Shown: positions 1-5,119 of the stretch, in pieces | Layout of the letters: every line of letters starts with the position of its first letter | Numbering within the stretch: position 1 is the stretch's first letter | Assembly (NCBI GenBank): GCA_022837365.1 | Contig: JALHHV010000180.1 | Location: forward strand, 1-5,119 | Length of the DNA: 5,119 nucleotides | Direction: 5' to 3' | Source of the DNA: Desulfovibrio sp. | GTDB taxonomy: Bacteria > Desulfobacterota > Desulfovibrionia > Desulfovibrionales > Desulfovibrionaceae | Made by a program: the position numbers and the translations under genes | The notes under the pieces: model-generated | What the model was told of the DNA's origin: nothing | Databases searched by the model: none | The model's input: only the letters and a program-made list of their open reading frames with translations

Positions 1-390
1 CTGGACCCGGACGCGGTGCACCGCTGCCTGATGGACCTGGCGGTGAACGCCATCGAGGCGTTCGGGGGGCAGGGAGAGGAACGGCGCGCGGATGACCCGC
101 CCCGCCGGGTGGTCCTGCGCAGCCGCCGGAGGGCGTCGCCCGAATCAGCCGAATCAGTCGGCGCGCCCGGCGTCGAATACGTGGTGGAGGACAACGGCCC
201 CGGCCTGCCGCCACGAAACAGTGAAGACGCGGACGGCTTCGCCGCCTTCGTCTCCGCCAAGCCGGGCGGCAGCGGCGTGGGCCTCATGGCCACGCGCAAG
301 CTGGCCCGCGAGATGGGCGGCGAACTGGAACTCTCCCCCGCGTCGCCGGAGGGCGGCGTGCGGGCCGTGCTGCGGGTGCGGACCGGCTAG
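1..390 (+). CDS. Sensor histidine kinase, C-terminal ATPase domain (5' end outside window)
   Basis: This is the last 129 residues of a histidine kinase, and the frame is open to the left edge. Only the HATPase_c (GHKL) catalytic domain is visible. The N-box is 'LAVNAIEA', with the Mg/ATP-binding Asn at visible residue 16. The G1 box is 'DNGPG' at 64-68, the F-box-like segment is 'FAAFVSAK' at 80-87, and the G2 box is 'GGSGVGL' at 89-95. The typical final strand 'VRAVLRVRTG' ends the protein. The domain binds ATP and phosphorylates a dimerisation-domain His that would lie upstream of the window. The N-box to G1 loop is long (48 residues between Asn and Asp) and Arg/Ser-rich. It contains a perfect 9-bp tandem duplication (140-148 and 149-157) encoding a repeated Ser-Glu/Ala-Glu-Ser motif. 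The TAG stop is at 388-390 and overlaps the stop of the convergent kinase gene. The sensory input and cognate regulator cannot be seen. The family call is firm; the specific role is unknown. Confidence 0.9.
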   Translation: MDPDAVHRCLMDLAVNAIEAFGGQGEERRADDPPRRVVLRSRRRASPESAESVGAPGVEYVVEDNGPGLPPRNSEDADGFAAFVSAKPGGSGVGLMATRKLAREMGGELELSPASPEGGVRAVLRVRTG

Positions 391-2349
391 CTTCCGGGAA
401 TCTGCCCGCCGTTCTCCTCGCGGGCTTCCTCCTCCGCCTCGCCCCGGCGCACCGCGTCGGGCAGGCGGCGCGGCAGGGACACGGTGAAGGTGCTGCCCTC
501 GCCGGGCTCGGAGGCCACGGCGATGTGCCCGCCGTGCTGCTGCACCACCCGGCTGGCCACGAACAGGCCGATGCCCGTCCCGGCGGTGCCCTTGGACGAG
601 AAGAACAGGGTGAACAGCTTTTCGCGGGTCTCGCGGTCCATGCCGGTGCCGTTGTCGATGATGGTGAAGGTCACCTCGTCCGGCGCGCCGTTCCACGGCG
701 TTTTCCAGCAGGTTCACCAGCGCGGACGACAGCGCCCCGGCGTCGGCCTCGAAGGTGCCGAGGTCGGCCGGGCCGCCGCCCGTCCCCCCGTCCCCATCCC
801 CCTCCGCGAAATCCCGCACGAAGCGCACCCCGCGCTCCGCGGCCTTGGACTCCACCAGCGCCGCCGTGTCCTCGGCAAAGGCGCGGGTGACCACCACTTC
901 CCAGTTCAGTTCGCGGTTCTTGGCGTAGTACAGCAGGTCCAGCACCATCTTGCGCAGCCGGTCCACCAGGTGGCGGATGTCCTGGTGGCTGTCCTGCACC
1001 CGCGCCGCGTCCCCGCGCGCGATGCCGCTGCCAAGGCGGTACACCCCGCCGTCCAGCGCGGTGAGCAGCCCCTTGATGCCGTGCGCCGTGGACCCCAGCA
1101 GCAGGCCCAGTTGCGACAGCCGGTCCTGCAAGCGGCGCAGTTCGGTGATGTCCGTGGACATCTCCATGACCTCGGTGATGCGTCCGTCCGCGTCGCGCAG
1201 GGGGGCCGTCCACACCAGCACGTTCACCTGCCGCCCGTCGCGCGCGGTGACCACGGTTTCCGCCTGGTGGGGCCGCCCGTCGTCGAAGGTGCGGCCCGCC
1301 GGGCAGCCGGAGCAGGGGGCCAGGCGGTGGGCGAAGGCGTCGTGGCAGCGGCGGCCGGTGGGGTCTCCGAAATCCTCGCGGTATCTCCGGTTGGCCTCCA
1401 CCACGCCGAAATCGCGGTCCATCACCGCCACGTAGCAGGGCGATTCGTCGAACAGCTGGCGGAACCGTTCGCGGGTCAGGCGCAACTCTTCACGCAGGCG
1501 GCGCACCTCGGAGACGTCCACCGAAAGCTCCAGCACCAGTTCCACGTCGCCGTCGTTGCCGTAGATGGGCGCGGTGTGCACGATGACCGGGATTTCCTGG
1601 CCGTTTTTGTCCAGCAGCACTTCGTTGGAGCGGAACCCCTCGCCCGTTTCCAGCACGCGCATCACCGGGCACAGCCGGTCGCCGGGGCCGCGCCCGGCAT
1701 ACGCTTCCCAACTGCGGCTGCCGATGCGGTGGCCCAGGCGTTCCTTGTACAGCTGGTTGGTGGAGACGATTTCCAGGTCGGCGTTGTGCACGGCCACGAA
1801 GCAGGGCAGCTCGTTGAACAGCCCGCCGTCGTCCAGGGCGCTGCACAGCGAGCGGATGCCGCTGGCGATGCCGTCCATGACCTGCAACGCGGCCAGCTGG
1901 CGCTCCGCCTCCACCAGCCGGGCCGACTGGTCGCGCACCATCTGTTCCAGGTTTTCGGTGTACCCGCGCAGGCGGCTGCGCATGGACATGCGCTCCCCGG
2001 CGCGGCGCAGGGCCACCTCGAGCATGTCGTCGTTGACGGGCTTGGTGAGAAAGTCGGTGGCGTCGCGCTTCAGGCTCTGGATGGCGAGATCCATGTCGCC
2101 GTGGCCGGTGAGCATGATCACTTCCACGTCCGGGTCGGTGGCCTTGATGCGCTCCAGCAGGTCCAGCCCGGACAGGCCGGGCATCTTGATGTCGGTGAGC
2201 ACGATGTCGGGCCTGCGCTCCGCGAACCGGGCAAGGGCCTCTTCGCCGCTGGCGGCGGTGGTCACGTGGTAGCCCGCGTCGGCAAGGGATATGCCGAGCA
2301 CGGTGCGGATGCCTTCCTCGTCGTCCACCAGCAGGATCGATGCGCCCAT
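387..2349 (-). CDS. Hybrid REC-PAS-PAS sensor histidine kinase, frameshifted in the ATPase domain
   Basis: This is a cytoplasmic-type kinase with no transmembrane segment. The ATG at 2349 is chosen because 'MGASILLVDDEEG' is a classic receiver start and GAGGAG lies 6 nt upstream. Domains in order: a CheY-like receiver at about 4-120 (acidic D9/D10, phospho-acceptor D53 in 'LTDIKMP', T81, K103); a linker helix at about 121-165; PAS1 at about 176-285; and PAS2 at about 293-405, with C335, C346 and C349 in a C-x10-C-x2-C pattern. A dimerisation helix follows with probable phospho-acceptor H423 in 'STAHGIKG', then an N-box 'NLLENA' with N550. The frame breaks after this (672-713). In the next frame the ATPase domain continues with 'DNGTGM', 'LFTLFFSSK', 'GTGIGL' and 'GSTFTV' to a TAG at 389-387. 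The spacing from N550 to the G1 Asp is only about 15 residues, so sequence appears to be missing, not merely one extra base. As written, the protein would lose its G boxes and be inactive as a kinase. Either the gene is a pseudogene or the sequence has an error here. Confidence 0.88.
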
Positions 2350-2355
2350 GCGCGG

Positions 2356-2361
2356 CTCCTC
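2356..2361 (-). promoter_or_regulatory. Ribosome binding site of the hybrid kinase
   Basis: GAGGAG on the minus strand, 6 nt before the ATG at 2349-2347. It decides the start: the same frame stays open for 70 more codons upstream, but those codons are Arg/Pro-rich, without domain character, and run across the intergenic repeat array and promoter region. Confidence 0.75.
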
Positions 2362-2474
2362 GTGGTCCGGCGCGTTCCGGGTGGGGATGTTGCGGGGCGG
2401 TGGGCCTCGTCCCGTGTCCCGGCGCGGCCATCGGGGGATGGGCGCGGCGGGCGGCGCGACGCGGCGGATGCGCT

Positions 2475-2529
2475 GCCGGAGGCCGCCCGGATGGTACCCG
2501 GATGGCATTCGGACGGCGCCCGGATGCCT
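2475..2529. repeat. Array of 11-bp-period direct repeats (consensus CCCGGATGGNN)
   Basis: Four units start exactly 11 bp apart, at 2486, 2497, 2508 and 2519. They read CCCGGATGGTA, CCCGGATGGCA, TTCGGACGGCG and CCCGGATGCCT. A fifth, weaker unit (GCCGGAGGCCG) fits the same register at 2475. The first two share 10 of 11 bases. The period is not a multiple of three, so coding constraint does not explain it. It is close to one DNA helical turn, so the same bases face one side of the helix. The array lies 126-180 bp upstream of the kinase ATG and just downstream of a possible -10 element. Seen: the periodicity. Inferred: a possible operator or a residue of slippage. Confidence 0.6.
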
Positions 2530-2530
2530 C

Positions 2531-2559
2531 GTTATCCCACGCGGAGCCGCGCGCGGCAA
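2531..2559 (-). promoter_or_regulatory. Possible sigma70-type promoter for the hybrid kinase
   Basis: On the minus strand, TTGCCG (2559-2554) and GATAAC (2536-2531) are separated by exactly 17 bp. Each matches 4 of 6 consensus bases. The position is sensible: immediately after the hairpins that would end the upstream transcript and about 180 bp before the kinase ATG. Transcription would start inside or beside the 11-bp repeat array. In GC-rich DNA such matches arise by chance, so this is only a candidate. Confidence 0.3.
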
Positions 2560-2567
2560 GGGCGGGC

Positions 2568-2614
2568 CGCCGGAGAGGGTATTGCCCGCCCCGATGCGGG
2601 CGCCTTCTCCGGCG
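2568..2614 (-). terminator. Second GC-rich hairpin downstream of the receiver gene
   Basis: The outer arms 2568-2579 and 2603-2614 pair over 12 positions with one imperfect pair (2577/2605: a G-T wobble on the plus strand, C-A on the minus transcript). Inside, GCCCGC (2584-2589) pairs with GCGGGC (2596-2601) around a 6-base loop. No run of U follows on the minus transcript, so it is not a canonical intrinsic terminator. It may act as a 3' stabilising or processing structure, or together with the neighbouring hairpin. Confidence 0.4.
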
Positions 2615-2615
2615 T

Positions 2616-2651
2616 CACGCCCGCCGCCGTTCCATAAGGCCGGCGGGCGTG
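2616..2651 (-). terminator. Perfect 11-bp hairpin just after the receiver gene stop
   Basis: CACGCCCGCCG (2616-2626) and CGGCGGGCGTG (2641-2651) are perfect inverted repeats with a 14-base loop. The hairpin starts 8 nt after the stop codon of the receiver gene on the minus strand, and only base 2615 separates it from the next hairpin. The position fits transcription termination or 3'-end protection. No U-tract follows, which weakens the intrinsic terminator reading. Confidence 0.5.
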
Positions 2652-2659
2652 CAGCCGCG

Positions 2660-3055
2660 CTACTGCCGCACTTCGGGCGCTTCCGCCGCCAGTTCCCCGC
2701 GCTTTTCCAGCGTGTCGCGGATGATCTCCAGCAGGCGGTTGGGGTCGAAGGGCTTCTTCAGCGAGGCCACGGCGTTGCGGATGGCCAGGTGAATGCCCGA
2801 CAGCCCGCTGATGACGATGACCGGGATGTCGCGGAAGGCTTCCTCCTTGGTCATCTTGCGGTAGAAGCGCGGCCCCCACTCGTTGGGCATTTCCAGGTCC
2901 AGCGTGACGAGGTCGGGGCGTTCGCGTTGCAGCACCTCCAACGCCTCGCTGCCGTCCGAGGCGGAGCAGGTGGCGTACCCGTTGTCGGAAAGGATATCCA
3001 CCATGTACTTCACGATGTAGGGGTCGTCGTCCACGACCAGTATCTTGTACGGCAT
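2660..3055 (-). CDS. Alternative: stand-alone REC2 receiver from an internal start
   Basis: An ATG at 3055-3053 begins a complete 131-residue CheY-like receiver with the usual N-terminus ('MPYKILVVDDD'), phospho-acceptor D53, S83 and K101. AAGGAG lies 9 nt upstream. The preceding codons translate to hydrophilic, Ala-rich, low-complexity sequence that looks like an intergenic spacer that happens to have no stop. Either this is the true gene and the longer frame is accidental read-through, or both forms are made. It is listed separately so that the alternative is not lost. Confidence 0.5.
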   Translation of the reverse strand: MPYKILVVDDDPYIVKYMVDILSDNGYATCSASDGSEALEVLQRERPDLVTLDLEMPNEWGPRFYRKMTKEEAFRDIPVIVISGLSGIHLAIRNAVASLKKPFDPNRLLEIIRDTLEKRGELAAEAPEVRQ

Positions 3056-3631
3056 GCGCTCATTCTCCTTGACGTCGTGCGTGGCGGCGCGCGGTGCCGC
3101 CGCTGCCTGCCCCGTCCTCTGTGATATTCCGTCCGGGTCCGCCCCGGTGCTGTCTTGTGCCGCCCGTCCCGCTTGTCCCGCCGTTCCGTTTTTCGAGCCA
3201 TTCCGGGGCGCGTCGAGCGCCCCGTCGAGCGCCCCATCGAGCGCCAGATGCGCCAGCTCCAGCAGCCTGTCCGGCCGGGGGGGCTTTTCCACGTAGGCGA
3301 ACGGCGCGTCCACGTCCTTGCCCCCATTCCCGTCCGCGGCCCCGCACATGGACAGCCCGTGGGCAAAGGTGGCCCCGCCCACGCCGGACAGCATGATCAC
3401 CGGCACGGCGCGCAGGGCGGGGTCGGCCTGCATGGCGCGGTACATGGGCAGGCCCCCCCCGCCCGGCATCATCACGTCCAGCACCACCAGGTCGGGCCGC
3501 CTGCGCCGGGCCGCCTCCAGCCCTTCGGCGCCGTTGCGGGCGGCCACGGCCTCGTGCCCGTCCGTTTCGAACAGGGCCTTCAGGAAGAACCGGAACGACA
3601 GGTCGTCGTCCACCACCAGCACCAGCGCCAT
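2660..3631 (-). CDS. Double receiver-domain (CheY-like) response regulator, no output domain
   Basis: 323 residues with two phospho-receiver domains and no DNA-binding or enzymatic output. REC1 (about 3-134) has acidic D8-D10, phospho-acceptor D52 in 'VVLDVMMP', S82, K116 in 'VEKP', and a longer Gly-rich loop at about 84-109 before the last strand. REC2 (about 195-315) starts at 'MPYKILVVDDD'. Its phospho-acceptor is D245 (D53 of the second unit), with S275 and 'KKP' Lys 293. All residues needed for phosphorylation are present in both. A low-complexity Gly/Ala/Arg/Asp linker of about 55 residues joins them, and a good Shine-Dalgarno and ATG sit just before REC2. The locus may therefore be two genes, or one gene with two products. 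The ATG at 3631 is preceded only by a weak GGTAGG. The gene lies 41 nt after the universal stress gene, so co-transcription is likely. A partner kinase is not shown; the adjacent hybrid kinase is a candidate by position only. Confidence 0.88.
   Translation of the reverse strand: MALVLVVDDDLSFRFFLKALFETDGHEAVAARNGAEGLEAARRRRPDLVVLDVMMPGGGGLPMYRAMQADPALRAVPVIMLSGVGGATFAHGLSMCGAADGNGGKDVDAPFAYVEKPPRPDRLLELAHLALDGALDGALDAPRNGSKNGTAGQAGRAAQDSTGADPDGISQRTGQAAAAPRAATHDVKENERMPYKILVVDDDPYIVKYMVDILSDNGYATCSASDGSEALEVLQRERPDLVTLDLEMPNEWGPRFYRKMTKEEAFRDIPVIVISGLSGIHLAIRNAVASLKKPFDPNRLLEIIRDTLEKRGELAAEAPEVRQ
3065..3070 (-). promoter_or_regulatory. Internal ribosome binding site before REC2
   Basis: AAGGAG on the minus strand, 9 nt before the ATG at 3055. 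It is stronger than the site in front of the full-length start at 3631. It lies in frame inside the double-receiver gene, where its codons encode Lys-Glu. Confidence 0.6.
3211..3246. repeat. Three tandem 12-bp repeats in the receiver linker
   Basis: CGTCGAGCGCCC occurs at 3211-3222 and 3223-3234, followed by a copy with two changes at 3235-3246 (CATCGAGCGCCA). On the coding (minus) strand it encodes repeats of Leu-Asp-Gly-Ala/Asp-Gly-Ala-Leu at residues 129-140, directly after the last helix of REC1. The 12-bp unit keeps the frame, so copy number can change without disrupting the protein. Confidence 0.85.
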
Positions 3632-3672
3632 GGGCCTACCCGCACAGTTGTTTTGTCTTCAAGGGGCTGGCG

Positions 3673-4590
3673 TCAGGCCACCCGCTCCGCGTGGGTCACG
3701 CTGGCCACGGGACAGGCCGAGCGCAGCACCACCTGCTCCACGGTGGAGCCGATTTCCGCGTCCTCGGCGGGAACGTCCCTGGCGTGGTGGGCCATGACGA
3801 TGAGGTCCGCCTTGCGATCGCGGGCGTACTTCAGGATTTCCACGTAGGGCGTGCCTTCCCAGATTTCCACCTGATAGTTGTCGTAGTCGGTCATCTTGCT
3901 CACGTACTTGTCCTGCATCTGCTTGCGCGCCCGTTCCAGCTGCCGTTCTATCTCGGCCTGGCTGGGGTACAGCCCCGCGCCGCCAAGGTCGCAGGCGTGG
4001 AACAGGTACAGCTTGGCGCCCACCTCGCGCGCGGTCTTGTAGGCGAACTGGAAGGCCGCGTCGGCGGGCTTGGAGAAGTCGGTGCTGAAGATGATGTTGG
4101 AGAACATGTGCCAGCAGGTGTTGCACGGCCGGTTCACGATCAGCACCGGACAGCGGGCGGACTTGGCCACCTTCTGCATGGTGTTGCCGATGATGGAGCG
4201 CACCCGCGACGAGGCGGCGTCCTCTTCGCGCCCGTGCGCGCCCATGACGATCAGGTCCACCCCTTCCTGCCGGGCAAAGCGCAGGATTTCGGTGTGCGGC
4301 ACGCCCACGGCCAGTTGCAGCGCGGCGTTGGGCGGGCCGAATTCCTTGAACTGGGCCTCGTAGACGTGCTTCAGCTCTTCGGTGACCCATTCGCGGTAGT
4401 CCGCGTCGGCCACTTCCTCCTCGCCGGACTTCAGGTCGCGCACGTAGTGGCCGAAGCCGCGCGTGGGCACCCCCAGCACATGGAAGACGTACAGGCGCGC
4501 CTCGCTGCGCCGGGCCAGTTCGAAGGCCACCTTGGCCGCATTGTCGCATGCCGGCGAGGCCGACGTCGCAAAGAGGATCTTACCGAACAT
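3673..4590 (-). CDS. Tandem-domain universal stress protein (UspA family)
   Basis: 305 residues; the ATG at 4590 has GGAGGT 7 nt upstream. Two Usp (alpha/beta, adenine-nucleotide-binding) domains: about 1-153 and 162-298. Domain 1 begins 'KILFATSAS', with Ser10 where the family usually has the ATP-contacting Asp. It keeps 'GAHG' (117-120), but the second half of the usual G-x2-G-x9-G-S/T motif is GN (135-136) after a longer loop of 14 residues. Domain 2 begins 'IIFSTDFS' with the Asp present (171), has 'AHHA' (267-270) in place of G-x2-G, but keeps 'GS' (281-282). Both end with 'CPV' strands. A C-x2-C (156, 159) sits in the domain linker. Proteins of this family are cytoplasmic stress or metabolic-state factors that bind ATP/AMP or act as dimeric scaffolds. 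The substrate and stimulus here are unknown. It is closely coupled to the upstream gene and probably transcribed with the downstream receivers. Confidence 0.93.
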   Translation of the reverse strand: MFGKILFATSASPACDNAAKVAFELARRSEARLYVFHVLGVPTRGFGHYVRDLKSGEEEVADADYREWVTEELKHVYEAQFKEFGPPNAALQLAVGVPHTEILRFARQEGVDLIVMGAHGREEDAASSRVRSIIGNTMQKVAKSARCPVLIVNRPCNTCWHMFSNIIFSTDFSKPADAAFQFAYKTAREVGAKLYLFHACDLGGAGLYPSQAEIERQLERARKQMQDKYVSKMTDYDNYQVEIWEGTPYVEILKYARDRKADLIVMAHHARDVPAEDAEIGSTVEQVVLRSACPVASVTHAERVA

Positions 4591-4595
4591 GGCGT

Positions 4596-5119
4596 TTACC
4601 TCCGTAGGCTGCAGTGTCTGGCGCCGCCCTGGAAGCCGAGCTCCCATGCGAGGCCCTCGATGACTTCGAACAGGCTGAAGGTGGTCTCGCAGTCGAGCAC
4701 CCGATACCACGTGTCGCAGGCCGCCCAGCGAGAGCGGCAGATCCAGAAGGGTGTCGAGAGGGATGAACCTGATTTCGTGTTCCGTTTCGCCGTCGCGGCC
4801 GCAGGGGCTGCCCGCCCCCGGAGCCAGCGCCCGAAGCGAAAGGTAGATTTCCGCACGTGGGCCGCCGGGGTAGCCGATGAGGTCCACCGTCTTGCGCAGG
4901 GCAAGGCCGCTGAGTCCATCGGCGCGGCAGCCTTCGGCCGGGCAGCGGGCCGCGTCCGCCACTGCGGCGGGCAAAAACGGGCCAAGGCGTTGCAGTTCCG
5001 CGTACCGGGTCAGCAGGGCGAAGAACGAGCGCAGCGTGCAGCCCGCGTCCAGCACCGCCGCCAGCCGCAGGCAGGGCAGCGGGTCGGTGTGGACCGTTCC
5101 GTCCGAACCGCCGGATCCG
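4596..5119 (-). CDS. Unrecognised protein, 5' end outside window, frameshifted near the 3' end
   Basis: The frame is open to the right edge, so the start lies outside. The visible part is about 174 codons. Protein-like sequence with helices, strands and conserved-looking segments ('LRSFFALLTRYAELQRL', 'KTVDLIGYPGGPRAEIYLSL', 'IRFIPLDTLLDLPLSLGGL') runs to about 4713. It then resumes in the next frame with 'VLDCETTFSLFEVIEGLAWE' and ends 'HCSLRR' with TAA at 4598-4596. Joining the two needs one extra base removed or two missing bases restored, at about 4697-4713. The unshifted frame runs straight into the universal stress gene without a stop, so naive gene calling would produce a false 460-residue fusion. 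Cys residues occur as C-x4-C ('CPAEGC') and singly. No family name or function can be assigned. Its TAA lies 5 nt before the Usp ATG, suggesting translational coupling and a related role. Confidence 0.7.
4598..4603 (-). promoter_or_regulatory. Ribosome binding site of the universal stress gene, overlapping the upstream stop
   Basis: GGAGGT on the minus strand, 7 nt before the ATG at 4590. Its last T is the first base of the upstream gene's TAA stop. This is a typical arrangement for translational coupling, and it fixes the Usp start even though the frame stays open far upstream. Confidence 0.8.

Noticed and set aside
154..671. Continuation of the kinase reading frame past the frame change
   Set aside because: The translation becomes His/Arg/Gly-rich low complexity, while the real ATPase boxes are in the adjacent frame up to the stop at 387.
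2350..2559. 70-codon N-terminal extension of the hybrid kinase in the same frame
   Set aside because: It is Arg/Pro-rich without receiver character and crosses the 11-bp repeats. A good ribosome binding site precedes the ATG at 2349.
484..2637. 717-codon open frame on the plus strand
   Set aside because: It is antisense to the hybrid kinase. It translates to His/Gln/Val/Ala-rich sequence with no domain, while the minus strand holds receiver, PAS and kinase motifs. High GC creates such long antisense frames.
2291..3124. 277-codon plus-strand open frame across the intergenic gap
   Set aside because: It spans hairpins, repeats and the antisense of two receivers. No start signal or domain was seen.
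3155..3847. 230-codon plus-strand frame opposite the receiver gene
   Set aside because: It is a shadow of the receiver and Usp genes, rich in His, Arg and Gln, without recognisable features.
3673..5055. A 460-residue protein made of an unknown N-terminal domain fused to Usp
   Set aside because: The fusion depends on the frame change at about 4697-4713. The joining segment (about 4591-4696) is not protein-like in this frame, while the adjacent frame there is and stops right at the Usp ribosome binding site.
5108..5119. GGATCC (BamHI site) near the right edge as a sign of a cloning junction
   Set aside because: The coding frame runs through it without change of character, and a single 6-base site is expected by chance.
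1..5119. tRNA, rRNA, CRISPR array, insertion sequence or phage attachment site
   Set aside because: No spaced palindromic repeats, transposase motifs, terminal inverted repeats or cloverleaf-like sequence was found by reading both strands.

Overview
The window is GC-rich, compactly coded bacterial DNA. Every gene looks like part of a signal-transduction or stress neighbourhood. Codon use (strong G/C at third positions), the PAS domain with a C-x10-C-x2-C pattern, the unusual 'AHGIKG' H-box and the abundance of kinases and CheY-like receivers suggest a Desulfovibrionaceae-type deltaproteobacterium (Desulfovibrio/Nitratidesulfovibrio). This assignment comes from family resemblance, not from a database search.

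Layout. (1) 1-390, plus strand: the C-terminal ATPase end of a sensor histidine kinase whose start lies outside the window. (2) 387-2349, minus strand: a soluble receiver-PAS-PAS-histidine kinase. It converges on the first kinase so closely that both TAG stops lie in the same CTAG palindrome. Its ATPase domain is broken by a frame change near 672-713. (3) 2350-2659: a 310-bp non-coding gap with two back-to-back GC-rich hairpins, a possible sigma70-type promoter and an array of 11-bp-period direct repeats. (4) 2660-3631, minus strand: a double-receiver protein that may be two genes, because the second receiver has its own Shine-Dalgarno and ATG inside an apparently linker-like stretch. (5) 3673-4590, minus strand: a tandem-domain universal stress protein (USP). 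(6) 4596-5119, minus strand: the 3' part of an unrecognised conserved-type gene. It also carries a frame change (about 4697-4713), and its stop codon overlaps the USP ribosome binding site.

Working together. The unknown gene, the USP gene and the receiver gene(s) lie head to tail on the minus strand with gaps of 5 and 41 nt, so they probably form one transcript ending at the hairpins at 2568-2651. The hybrid kinase follows with its own putative promoter. It has an N-terminal receiver and no transmembrane segment, so it probably acts in the cytoplasm. It could exchange phosphate with the single or double receivers next door, but this is inferred only from proximity. None of the receivers carries a DNA-binding output domain, so signalling would run by protein-protein contact or phosphorelay.

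No wholly new system is evident. The points most worth a second look are the two frame changes, the in-frame receiver fusion with an internal start, the 11-bp-phased repeat array and the complementary loss of ATP-site residues in the two USP domains.
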